Positions 13,366 through 24,654 of a stretch of 64,000 nucleotides of DNA are shown piece by piece. Both the position numbers and the translations under genes were made by a program. Under the pieces are notes generated by a model, which was not told the origin of the DNA, ran no database searches, and worked only from the letters and a program-made list of their open reading frames with translations. This DNA comes from Liolophura sinensis (Eukaryota; Mollusca; Polyplacophora; Chitonida; Chitonidae), in assembly GCF_032854445.1 (NCBI RefSeq), contig NC_088298.1:12141504-12205503 (forward strand), written 5' to 3'. Positions within the stretch are counted from its first letter, which is position 1, and the number at the start of each line of letters is the position of its first letter.

Positions 13366-13440
13366 GCAAATGTTTGTGGGTTTCCCAATGGCTCTGTCCA
13401 GTTTCCTCCCACCATAATGTTGGCTGTAGTCATATAAGTC
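13366..13440 (+). mobile_element. Fragment of SINE family A
   Basis: Contains GTGGGTTTCCC, GGTTTCCTCCCACCATAATG and a diverged GTCATATAAGT, which match the central block of family A in plus orientation. The 3' end is lost at the junction with the opposing copy. Confidence 0.8.
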
Positions 13441-13442
13441 AT

Positions 13443-13575
13443 ATATTTATTTATTTGATTGGTGTTTTATGCCATACTCAAGAATATTTCACTTATACCA
13501 CGGCGGCCAGCATTATGGTGGGTGGAAACCAGGCAGAGCTCGGGAAAACCACGACCATCCGCAGGTTGCTGACAT
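13443..13575 (-). mobile_element. SINE family A, 5'-truncated
   Basis: The minus-strand copy runs from the (ATTT)n tail at about 13443 through GATTGGTGTTTTATGCC, the conserved CGGCGGCCAGCATTATGGTG and CGACCATCCGCAGGTTGCTG, where the similarity stops. It sits tail to tail with the fragment at 13366-13440. Confidence 0.85.
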
Positions 13576-14330
13576 CTCCCCCTACCTCCACCCTGACCAA
13601 GTACCAAAAGGCACTAGTCACTTACTTGTCTGTCATACAGGCACACAGATATCAAACTATTTCCTGCCTATCCTGTAGCAGATGAACTCTATTCAACATT
13701 ACCGCTGCTAATTAATTTCAAGCTTACACATTTTGATTATATACATACAGTCTTCAAAGACATGCATATATGTACAGTATGAGTGTATGTCTGCCTCACA
13801 CGGACTATAACAAATTGCAACGATGCCTGAATTACAAGTCAAGGTTTATCAAAATTAACTCTGCAGTAGATCTCTGGTTAGACTTGTCAGAAACTGACTG
13901 TATATACTAAACAAAAAATGACACAGGCTGTTTAGGGGCTGTTTACACATGTTGTCTAAAAGTTTAACTCAGACATCAAGATATATACTTCTTATGTTAA
14001 ACACATCAAACCACAATAAAACTACACACAAATTATATCTCTGACCTTCAACACAACAAACTACAGCGAATCTGCACACTTTACAATGAAGGCCACAACA
14101 ATTCCTATTTTTTAGTTTACGGTTAAGCGGACACCCAAAAATTCAAAAATGGTATAATAGTAAACTTCAAAATTGGCCTTTTTAGTTTGTCCAGTCATTT
14201 GTTAGATGATTTTTCCTATTTTTTCAATCAAGTTTTAACAAGGACTGTTGACATGTCCCACAAATCAGATGATGTACATGTATCAGTTTTAATTTTATTT
14301 GTTATATCCTCCATTCTACATACAAAATAC

Positions 14331-14682
14331 CGGCCGGATAGCACAGTTGGTAGAGCATCCGCCTCGGGAGCGGTAGATTCAGGATCAATCCTGGGTCGAG
14401 TCACACCTAAGACTTTGAAAGAGGAAGTTGTAACTTCCCCGCTTGGCGTTCAGCATGAAGGGGACAGTGCAACGACTGCTTGACCCGTGTCAGAATAATG
14501 GCTCGGGCGGGGAGGCTTACTTGCCTTCGGTGAGTCGTCTCAGTGACGCAGCACTGATAAAAGAGCGGTGAAAATTCGTCCTGTGACAAGGAGGCACATT
14601 ACATACACCCTAAGGATTCCTTCGTCATCATATGACTGAAAAATTGTTGAGCATGACTTTAAACTCCAAGTATTCACTCACT
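14331..14682 (+). mobile_element. tRNA-headed SINE, family B, full length with target-site duplication
   Basis: The head has an A box (TAGCACAGTTGG), a tRNA-like anticodon arm (CCGC-CTCGGGA-GCGG) and a B-box-like GGGTCGAGTCAC. The body includes GAAGTTGTAACTTCC, and the 3' end is ACTGAAAAATTGTTGAGCAT followed by a CACTCACTCA tail. A 15-bp duplication with one mismatch (CATTCTACATAYAAA) lies at 14312-14326 and 14683-14697. The 3' module recurs as a relic at about 62556-62600. The tRNA-like part is not a functional tRNA gene: the acceptor stem cannot form. Confidence 0.9.
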
Positions 14683-14876
14683 CATTCTACATATAAAGCA
14701 AAACTTTAGGTGTGGCCTAAGTCTGGAGTACAAAAAATCTAACCCCACATTCATATCACCGCATTCCATGTAATGACAACTTTACACTCTAACCACATAG
14801 GTGCCTACATCTGCATCTCCCGTATAAGAAAACTGTACATAGAATGTTCCGAAACGAGGCCCTGTCTCCAGCACAG

Positions 14877-15548
14877 TCACAGTCCTGACTAGGTATATGT
14901 ATAGGTTATTTCAAAGGGACCATCCATGCTCATTGATCTAAAGGGTTCCTTGCTGACTTATGAAGGGTTGCGGACCACTCATTTCTCAAGCTCTAAGCTT
15001 AAATTCAGCCTGTGATCACTGGCCTGCAGTAGGTGTGGAATATACTTCAGAATGTGCTGTGATCTTACTCACTGCATAATTTAACAGATTTCATCTCGGT
15101 CACACCTGACCTCACCTTCTGCAATTTCAGTTTTTATTAATCTTTTAAGGTACTGGTATGTGAAGTATTCAAAGTTTCTTATTTTAATCCTCAAAAGTCA
15201 CTTTTACATTTATATCATCAGGGCAATTGAAAATCAGATTTTATTCAACTGACATGATTGAGCTTAGAGGCTGTGAATGTAATTATCACAGATAAGTTTC
15301 TGTGCAGCTAAGTTCAGATTTGATATTCACAATAAATGACCTGATGAAGTTTATCAAAGACATCTCTACACTACCGATCCTTCACTAGATACATGTGCAC
15401 TCTATATACATAATGCCTTGAAAAAATGCTGTCAAAATTCTGATGAAGATTTGTGTACAGGTTAATGTAGTGGCTACTCAAATAAGGTTTGAGAATCAGC
15501 TCATGTGTGAATAAAACGGTATTTTATAGGTTTTGATAAATGAGTTTC
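14877..15548 (+). repeat. Large inverted repeat, left arm
   Basis: This 672-bp arm is the reverse complement of 15903-16576, with scattered substitutions and small indels (I judge about 95% identity by eye). It starts at TCACAGTCCTGACTAGG and ends at GATAAATGAGTTTC. Thirteen-base direct repeats, TGTCTCCAGCACA, flank it at 14863-14875 and 15551-15563. No open frame or known transposon signature is visible inside. Confidence 0.97.
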
Positions 15549-15902
15549 ATTGTCTCCAGCACAATAGGCTATGATGTAATCTTCAAAGCTGCCTTGTTGA
15601 CTGATTGTGGCCAGGTTTTGCTTGAGCAGTGTACCTGACTAAGGGTTGTACCTGTGACTGATGAGCCACTGAGGGCTAGTGAGGTTTTGATAAACTCTTA
15701 TCAGGATGTACACTATAAACACCACATCCAATTATTAACCTTTCATAAAAGCTTACAACTGAACCTCTAATTCACAGACACCAAGCTTGCGTGAACAAAC
15801 CTGATTTTCAATAGATGTTTTTTTTTTTTGTGTGGGGGGGGGGGGGGGGTTACATCAAGGCCCGATGGTAAAGATGAAAGTGACTTTTAGGTATTATAAT
15901 AG
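15549..15902. other. Spacer of the large inverted repeat
   Basis: The 354-bp spacer separates the arms. Its right part (about 15802-15902) is a third, diverged and direct copy of an internal piece of the right arm (around 16210-16278), sharing CTGATTTTCAAT and AAAGTGACTTTT. A T run (15818-15829) and a G run (15834-15849) interrupt this copy. Confidence 0.85.
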
Positions 15903-16576
15903 GAAACTCATTTATCAAAACCTATAAAATACCAATTTATTCACACATGAAGCTGATTCTCAAACCTTATTTGAGTGGCCACTACATTAACCTGTACACA
16001 AATCTTCATCAGAATTCTGACAGCATTTTTTCAAGGCATTAAGTATATAGAGTGCACATGTATCTATTGAAGGATCGGTGGTGTAGAGATGTCTTTGATA
16101 AACTTCATCAGGTCATTTATTGTGAATATCAAATCTGAACTTAGCTGCACAGAAACTTATCACTGATAATTACATTCACAGCCTCTAAGCTCAATCATGT
16201 CAGTTGAATAAAATCTGATTTTCAATTGCCCTGATGATGTAAATGTAAAGTGACTTTTGAGGATTATAACAAGAAACTTTGAATACTTCACATACCAGTA
16301 CCTTAAAAGATTAATAAAAACTGAAATTGCAGAAGGTGAGGTCAGGTGTGACCGAGATGAAATCTGTTAAATTATGCAGTGAGTAAGATCATAGCACATT
16401 CTGAAGTATATTCAACGCCCCTCCTGCAGGCCAGTGATCACAGGCTGAATTTAAGCTTAGAGCTTGAGAAATGATTGGTCCACAACCCTTCACAAGTCAG
16501 CAAGGAACCCTTTAGATCAATGAGCATGGATGGTCCCTTTGAAATAACCTATACATATACCTAGTCAGGACTGTGA
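15903..16576 (-). repeat. Large inverted repeat, right arm
   Basis: The 674-bp right arm pairs with 14877-15548. It has no flanking duplication like that around the left arm, which suggests that the right arm is the older, resident copy. The arms could form a long hairpin in single-stranded DNA or in RNA. Confidence 0.97.
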
Positions 16577-17104
16577 GTGAATTTAGAAACATGCAGGAAT
16601 GACCTTCTGCATGGATCAAAGAAACCACAGTCGACAAAGAGTTACCATAGTTACCATACGTACAGGTAACTTAAGCATTTATTTTTTGGTGGACAATTTG
16701 TTGTCACATGCTGTGAATCATAGGGTTTCTGAACAGGATTCACCTGTCATTTTGGAATCATATTTCTAGTTTGGCTTATATTCAAACATATTTCACAGCC
16801 ACTTATGCTAACCAAAACCAGGTACATGTGTTGAATATAGCCTCGGCAATATTTCCTGTAATGTGCTGATTGAAGTCCGATGCACAGCAAAACACAACAT
16901 AGCAAAAATGATGATGACTTTATGGAAGGCAAATAAACCTAAGAAAGAATTCATGACTGAACTCCACTATATATTTCATGACGAATAAGTACATATAGTG
17001 TAAGCCTGAAAGAGACAGACTTTGGATTGATATTTTGACACTTTATTTTGCCACTATCACAGGCTCTCGTGATGATGGCAAAATAGAGTTTTTAAATTCT
17101 GAGT

Positions 17105-17490
17105 CAAATGACTCCTTTGGTTTTGGTTGCACTGAGTTACAGTGCTGACATGTATGAGCTGGGCTCAACACCAAGTTGTTGGACCAAAATGACTCCTTCA
17201 GTTTTGGTTGCACTGAGTTACAGTGCTGACATGTATGTGTTGGACTCAACACCAAGTTGTTGGACCAAAATGACTCCTTCAGTTTTGGTTGCACTGAGTT
17301 ACAGTGCTGACATGTATGAGCTGGGCTCAACACCAAGTTGTTTGACCAAAATGACTCCTTCAGTTTTGGTTGCACTGAGTTACAGTGCTGACATGTATGA
17401 GTTGGACTCAACACCAAGTTGTTGGACCAAAATGACTGCTTTGGTTTTGGTTGCACTGAGTTACAGTGCTGACATGTATGAGTTACACTG
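17105..17490. repeat. 81-bp minisatellite, about 4.7 copies
   Basis: AATGACTCC recurs at 17107, 17188, 17269, 17350 and 17431, a strict 81-bp period (27 codons). Units differ by a few bases. Because the period is a multiple of three, long frames are open on both strands (137 and 139 codons). The array lies about 95 bp downstream of the donor of the minus-strand exon at 17585-18590, so it would be at the start of the following intron. I read it as non-coding. Confidence 0.95.
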
Positions 17491-17584
17491 TTACTTCACA
17501 CTAGTTAATGGAACACAAGAATTCTAGAAACATTCAATGGACTAAAACCCTGTGTGGAACTGAAAACAAGAGTTCGGGGCTTAC

Positions 17585-18590
17585 CTATGAGGTATTCAAA
17601 GCCAATGATTGACAGCAAACTTTGTCGCCGGACACGTCTTGGTGAACATGGGAGAGAGCGGGCCTGATGACTGACTGACACTTCTGTGCCCGGTGTCAAG
17701 AGGCACTGACCATTCTCCTGAGTAACCTGAACTGATGGTAGGTCAGGGCTAGAAGAAAGCGACACTTTAACATTCTCATCTTTATGTGTTTTCATACAGG
17801 TCCGTGCCACAGCATCTGGTTTGGCCTCGGGCCATATGTCTGGTTTGGCCTCGGGCCATCTGTCTGGTTTGGCCCCAGGCCATCTGTTTGGTTTGGCCTC
17901 GGGCCACCTATCAATTGTATGCTGACTGGCGTCTGAGGACAGAGAACTGGATGACACACTGTTGTTCAGGGAACTGTCAGATGACCCTGGGGGGCTAGGG
18001 GACTCGGGTGTGCTTACTGTCTCTGGTAAGTCTGGGAGACCTCCCCTACCCTTAGGTAATCCTGACCTCAGGGTCAAACTCAGGCCAGGAACAGACATTG
18101 CCGGGATGTTCATTGTCTGTTTTTCATACAAATCCATTGAATTCTTATCTGGTGCAAGGCCCTGTTCATGATTAGGCAGAACCGCATTGTCACAAGAAAC
18201 TTGCATTCTGGCAGATCTGTAATCAAGGGCTAAATTTCCTGCTAAAAAAGACTCATCACTCTGCCCATGTGGTATATTTTTCTTTGTGCTCTTGGTTGGC
18301 CTTTCAGAACTAGTACATGGAACATTTCTGTAAGTATTTTGATGGGAAACAGTAACATCTCTCTCTGGTGATGAACATGTAGCTGCGAATGTTGTAGTTG
18401 TAGTTTTACAACCAGATGACACATTTATGTTTGGCGGTGTTAAGGGCAGTTTGTCAGAAGGTAAATTCCTTCCTGTCCCACAAGTTCCGTTGCAGGTACC
18501 CAACTCTTCACTGCATACACCTTTTCCTGAACATCCAGCTACATGTGATTTGCTTGGATTTCGCACAGAACTTTGCCTGGTTGACTCCAT
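17585..18590 (-). CDS. Probable coding exon: Ser/Pro-rich N-terminal segment, product unrecognised
   Basis: A long minus-strand open segment starts at an ATG at 18590-18588 in good context (G at -3, G at +4) and runs 335 codons plus one base to a strong donor, ATAG|GTAAGC. The protein begins MESTRQSSVRNPSK and is rich in Ser, Pro and Thr with no transmembrane segment, so probably disordered. It contains four tandem octapeptides (RWPEAKPD type) and, near the exon end, SPRRVRRQSLLSIIG, a basic stretch with an RRxS site of the kind used by basophilic kinases. Upstream in frame the first stop is a TAA about 55 bp 5' of the ATG, and every nearby AG gives a one-base overhang that cannot follow the phase-1 donor at 50280. 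This favours a first coding exon. Frame length, donor and Kozak context are seen; the gene identity is unknown. Confidence 0.7.
17815..17910 (-). repeat. In-frame 24-bp tandem repeat in the exon (octapeptide x4)
   Basis: Four 24-bp units encode RWPEAKPN/D-type octapeptides in a row: RWPEAKPN, RWPGAKPD, RWPEAKPD and IWPEAKPD. It is a coding minisatellite that keeps the frame and may vary in copy number. Confidence 0.9.
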
Positions 18591-18639
18591 TACACTATGC
18601 ACAGGTTGATCTTTCCTCTTTGAATCCACACCACTGAAA

Positions 18640-20407
18640 GCCCTTTAACTGCCTTTTGTGTCTGTCTCTATCACTTAACCTTACACAGGCATTACATGGC
18701 AAGCCAATACTTAGCCTGCGTCATAGTTACAACCCCACACCCGAATGCACAAATGAAAAAGAACTGCCCTGGGGGAGGTTAGGTCATCAATCAGTGTGCT
18801 AGTAACTGCTGGGTAATCTTACATGTACCAATTCCACATCCAAATAATTAGCACTTGCACTGTATAAATATTCCATGCATTCATTCCTACTCTATGTATT
18901 CCCCTAGTCCTGTTCACTGGCACAACTTTATATCAATAATTCATATAGGGAAGTCAAACAAGCTGTTCTGGGCATATGTCAGTATCACACTTATAATGCA
19001 ATTCATAGGTTCTGACACCTATGAAAAAATGACAGGAATTATCACAGTGATTTGGTATCCTTTCAGCAAACTGGTTTTGTAAGCACAACAGCATTTAGCC
19101 TTAAGGATACAGGAACGAACATGTCTCCTTTACACTTGATCTGCTAAACACAATTCCACGAGGTTTTTATCCAGTGAGAGCTGATTTATCTCAATGAAAA
19201 ACTCCCCAAAAACTATCCAAATTAACTCGGCTGGCACTGGAACACTGAGGTTCCAAGACAACAGATGACCACACCCTCAAAATGAATTCTGACAATCTGA
19301 CAGTCAAAAGTTCCAGGTAGTACACAGGCAGCTACACTGTTGTGTCAATGCGTTCAGGATGCATATACGAGGAGCAACCGGAGCAGCAACAACCAAGTTT
19401 CCGTCAGAGGGAATTCGGCCAGTCAGATTGATGAAGTTACACTGTAGAGCAGACATTATATCTGTGTCTGCAATACCCTGGTTGGAGCACAGATATGTCC
19501 ATCTATTGCTGAAGTGTGATCAGTGGGAGGATAGGTAACAACAGATTACCTCCAGTCCAGCTCACACGATAGCCACATTACCAGATACACCTATCAGCCA
19601 TCCCCTGAGGCTGGTACCAAGTGGGCATAGATACCTGGGCCTTATGAGCTAGCCTGCTCAGACAGCATAGGGGGAGGGGAAGGCAGGAGTCACGAGCATT
19701 GCCTGACTGGACGTTTGGAAGCTGGATACAGACATAAAGGCAGAGCACTTCCTTCATCTCCGCCCACAGAACTCACATAAACAAATTTCTGACTGCATGA
19801 AGGGGAGGAGGGGGGGGGGGGGGGGGGGGAAGAGATGGAAGGTGGTTTGCTGAGGTTTGGTGAAATCAGGTAATATGACTTCTCAATAACCCAATTCCCT
19901 CTGATCGCAGACCAGATACATCATGCCCTACTGGCAGCAACTGATGGCTGTCGGCTGCAGAATTTATAACCAGGTAATTTCACCCCTCTTTACCTGTTTA
20001 CAGCAGACCAGATCACATGTGATGCAAAGCACAAAGACACGCTAATCACACAAATTAGCTCAATGGCCTGATAGCTCTTTCGTAGTGATGAAAAGATTGT
20101 GTGCCCTAGCTGTCTTCACAAATGGCTAGTGAACGATCATAGGGTAGGAAAGCATGGATTGTACCACACATGAGGTGACTACTGTGGAATCCTGAAGCCC
20201 AGATTCCAGGCCATTCCCTCAGGCCTGACAGGTCAGGGAGTGCAGAGGGAGCCAGAATTAAGAGTCAGAGCAGGAGAGCTAACATAAACTAGCTAACGGT
20301 ATCAGTAATCCCACGCCGCACCCGCCACTTCTCCAGCACTGCCCAGTGATGGTGACAACTGATGACTTTATAATCTGCTCATCTCACTGACCTTCATTGT
20401 ACTGGGG
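18640..20407. other. Upstream flank of the 18-kb exon; no gene seen
   Basis: If the exon at 17585-18590 is a first coding exon, this stretch should hold its 5' UTR and promoter. I see no convincing TATA box or CpG-rich block. A poly-G run of about 20 bp lies at 19810-19829. Confidence 0.4.
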
Positions 20408-20960
20408 ATGAAGGATCCAAGGATCCATAGTCAATATAGGTGATGAAGAGTCCAAGGATCCAAAGTCAATATAGGTGATGAAGAGTCCAAGGATCTAAAG
20501 GCAATATAGGTGATGAAGGATCCAAGGATCCATAGTCAATATAGGTGATGAAGAGTCCAAGGACCCAAAGTCAATATAGGTGATGAAGGATCCAAGGATC
20601 CATAGTCAATATAGGTGATGAAGAGTCCAAGGATCCAAAGTCAACGTAGGTGATGAAGAGTCCAAGGACCCAAAGTCAATATAGGTGATGAAGAGTCCAA
20701 GGACCCATAGTTAATATAGGTGATGAAGAGTCCAAGGATCCAAAGTTAATATAGGTGACGAAGATTCCAAGGACCCAAAGTCAATATAGGTGATGAAGAG
20801 TCCAAGGATCTAAAGTCAATATAGGTGATGAAGAGTCCAAGGATCCCAAGTCAATATAGGTGATGAAGATTCCAAGGACCCAAAGTCAATATAGGTGATG
20901 AAGAGTCCAAGGATCTAAAGTCAATATAGGGGACAAAGATTCCAAGGACCCAAAGTCAAT
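20408..20960. repeat. 35-bp minisatellite, about 16 copies
   Basis: The unit is GATGAAGAGTCCAAGGATCC followed by AAAGTCAATATAGGT. Variants alternate between GGATCC, GGACCC and GGATCT. The period is not a multiple of three, so no frame stays open. Confidence 0.97.
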
Positions 20961-23900
20961 GTACGCATGCATCGAAGCTGATTTGATTGTTCTTCAACAG
21001 CATAAAACACACACAAGCTGTATAGCTACAAACTAATTGTTGAAGCCTACATGCTACGTGCTGCCCATTTTCAAGGCCATGCACAGTGTCCAGTTTAGAA
21101 GTTCTATGTGGTAGAACTGGTCTGAAAAACAGTTAGTGAAATCAGGATCATTGACAGCCAATCTGGATTCACTAAAATTGTCCACACATGATTCCTACTT
21201 TAATTACTTTGCAACATTAACTGGATAAATAATTAATCCGTGCTTCTCCAATGAAGTCCATAGCAGAGAGTCCAACGTGGACACGGTTTAACCTTGGTAG
21301 TGAAGGCAGGGCAAAGGATTTGATTGGTTTTAACACACCTACATGTAGCTGACTGCACTCTATACCTGCAGCTGTCAAATATTTGTATCTGCGGCATCAC
21401 CAGATGACAAGATCAGCAAGGCGTATGCTTACAGCACTAACGGGTCATCAGTAGACAGGCTGTGTTAGCTTATATGCAAGTAGCATGCTCTGCATTGGTG
21501 AATATCGTGTTGACCAAACTGTAAGTTGAGAAGGCAATCATATATTCCAGTCCTATGAGCGACCATGCCCATGATTAGTGAAATCGAGTCTTCACTCCGA
21601 ATGATACACAGCTGCTGGGGGACATCATTAGAGCCAACAAATGATAGTCTTTTTACTTCTGTATGTGGTGTGTTCACCATCAAAGTTCTGCACCAAACAC
21701 AGCCAGGATTCTAGAAAGTATCCACGAAGTCCTCAAGGCTCACAGAAAAAATCTAATCAAAGCATTCACTGAGAACCTTATCAACTGGTGCAAGGTTGTC
21801 CTTTTGGTTAACTGTTAAGTCAGATGCTTTAAATGTTCCTCACGGGTACACCACTCAATATCTGAATATTGCGTAAGTTGTTGACAGCCAGTTCAGGGTA
21901 ACCCACTAATACTCACATGTTACTTTGTGCTCTTGTGTAGAATCCTTTAATAAAGCACTGTTCTGATGGCACAACAAAGATTAGTAGTCCATGGTTACAA
22001 TTTTCCAGAAAATTTAGAAAACTTTAGACGATTGAGATAACTTTTTTTGGCATCAGTGACTTGAACGATCTTCAGAATAAACCCATTTAACCAGAAATCT
22101 GTTCTCTTTTTATCAGTATCTCCATAGTCAGCTGCCATAATACAGAGGTATTTCCGTGTCCACATATAATGTGCACATACATCAAGTTCATGTAAATACA
22201 CAGTTCAGAGCACCGTGAATATTCTGTGTAACACTCAGATTTCCCAGTGTACAACCCGAATCCTCCAGCACATTTCAACTGCTGATGCACTTAAAGGTCA
22301 GCGAGACAATGTAACCACTTCAACCCTGTCCAAGCTGAGTTCACATATCAGGGTGGTGTCGTGGCAACTGCTGCATATTAAATGCATACGTAGTCCTGGA
22401 AAGAGAATGTACCGGTATCCAATTTGCAGAAAAATGGATGATAAGTGGCCTGTCAGCTGACTCTACGTCTCCATGGCTGAGCAAACTAACACTGATGTAC
22501 ATCTCCTGTAATTGTCATCATTATACCATAGCAACGAGCCTGTCATTCTGCTATGGACCTGAAAGCTATGTTGAATTTTCCCAAAATGGAATTCTGAAAT
22601 TTCCCAAGAAGCTGTGCATTTCACAGTCAGAATGTTGTTTTGCCTGTGAGCTAGTGTGCTGGATCTATAAGTGTTTCATCCCAAAATCTTAACAGACCGA
22701 AACATATTATTGTATGTTTTTATTGTCCAACGATTGCTTAAAGTCCAAAGACACACAACCAAACTGGTAAGCTGGTTGTACATCCAAAACAGGCTTCTGA
22801 AACCTCAGAAGACTGAATGATATATCTTTTAGTGATCAGACGGTTGCTTACTTGCCTACACAGCTCCTGCATGGCATTTTATCCAAAGCTTCCAAAACCT
22901 TGTAAGACTCACTAATGTGGTTGTAGTCAGGAGCTTGCTTCAGCAATGCACAACACAGACGGTAAGTCCATGGTTAATTCTTACACATTTTTTTGGACAT
23001 AACATCCACGTAGCTGAACACCCACTAAATGACTTCATCACCCACAGTCCAGACACCATCACATTTAAACGGATCGGCCAAGAGCAAATACCTGGCAGCA
23101 GAAAACTTGCATTCACGTCTTACTGGGCGTTCTGAGAGTCACGTTGAGACATTCCTATTTGTGGGTACGATTCCGCTGCTGGCAAGCTCTGGTCACTGAT
23201 GCTTCTTTGCCAGTAAAGTTCCCCATACTGAGGCAGTCATTATGAAGAATAAACAGAAAGCGGAATGGCCAATTATTTCATGGAAATTCACCACACTTAT
23301 GTGACTACTTCAAGGAGATCATCCCAGTGTTTCTCCTCTCCACCAAAGCTTGGCAAAGAGAACTGTCAACGAGCAGTCAACGGTGACTGATCAATGCTTT
23401 TGTCCACACTGTGATTGACTGCTACAGTCTCAGTTCGATCCTTCTCATTACAGTAAACTACAGCTCCACTTCCTGCTGAAAATTCTATTGGCGTAGCTGC
23501 ATTTCGCAAAAACCTCCCTTTGGCAGTTTTTGAGATTTACCGCCGCCTCACAATTTTATTAGCCGATCCTAACTGAAAGAGCAAAGAGTCACGTGACAGC
23601 CATGTCTGGGAAACATGGAGACTAACACATGGCTACATGTACATCCTGGGGTCCAGACAGTCTTCATCAGAATATGTACAAGTATGCGTGAATAAGGTTC
23701 AGGCAACAGGTGTATGATCAATATGTGACAGAAATAAACGTTGATTAACTGTGGCAAAAATGTGCTGCTTAACTATCAGCATATATTTACATGTACCTTA
23801 TCCAGGTGGCTGGCAGAATTTCAACATGTTATTAACCAAAAAGTCATATAAAAAGCAGCACAAAGACATGAGCAAATGACACTGTCAACTAGTAAAATTC

Positions 23901-24650
23901 GGTTTTATCCTTTTTTCTCGTAGCTTGAATTCAAGTTAAGCCCTCTACTGAGACTACATGTATTTGGCGTTTGACTTTCATGGGAATGTGTTTGTGGTCA
24001 CCCAGCCCCAATGCCCCAATCAATTCATTCTGCTGCCAACCAGTCGTATCGATCTCAAAATTCTGCCTGCCAGCCTTGTAAACCATGGACAGCCATGACC
24101 TACAAAATTGATTTCAATCCCTGCTGGAACACAGATCGCCCCTACTGATTGTACGTCAACAGGTAGTCAAGATAACCCAATCAACAGGTGTTCAATTTAT
24201 TGAAGAGCAGGTGTGAACGGTGTGTTCATTACACGTTAAGCAGATTACCTCAACACTAGTGTGGTACTTGTACCCAAGCAGAAGTCCTGTCAGACCGACT
24301 GGTACATCTCTGCATACATGTATCTGGGGCACACCAAGCTTCCTGATGTAAAATACTGAAGGTCCTTTGTCATTACAGCATTCAAAGGTGTGTTCTCTTC
24401 ATATATCAGACACAACTAATAAAAATCAGTGTCTTTTCAGGATGAACCAAACTACAGTCTCCAAAAAAGGCATCTACTCTAAAAGTTTTAGGCATTTGAT
24501 GGAAGTTTCATTTATTTATTTTCCTCTCAAAATTCATTTAAAATCTTCATATGTCATTTAGTAGAATAAAAAAGATAATTCCCTACTCTGTTTTTTGATA
24601 GGATCAAGTTATGACGAATAAGTCATTTTTTAAGAATGGTGATGAGATGT
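20961..24650. other. No gene seen in 3.7 kb
   Basis: Mostly single-copy-looking sequence. The open frames of 60-84 codons lack exon borders or recognisable domains. Confidence 0.5.
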
Positions 24651-24654
24651 ACCC

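Noticed and set aside
14331-14410. A tRNA gene (A box, anticodon arm, B box)
   Set aside because: The acceptor stem does not pair, and the segment is the head of a SINE with body, tail and target-site duplication.
18591-18629. Starting the 18-kb exon at codon GTG 18629 instead of ATG 18590
   Set aside because: The upstream codon is GTG, not ATG; the ATG at 18590 has good context and is the first in-frame ATG.
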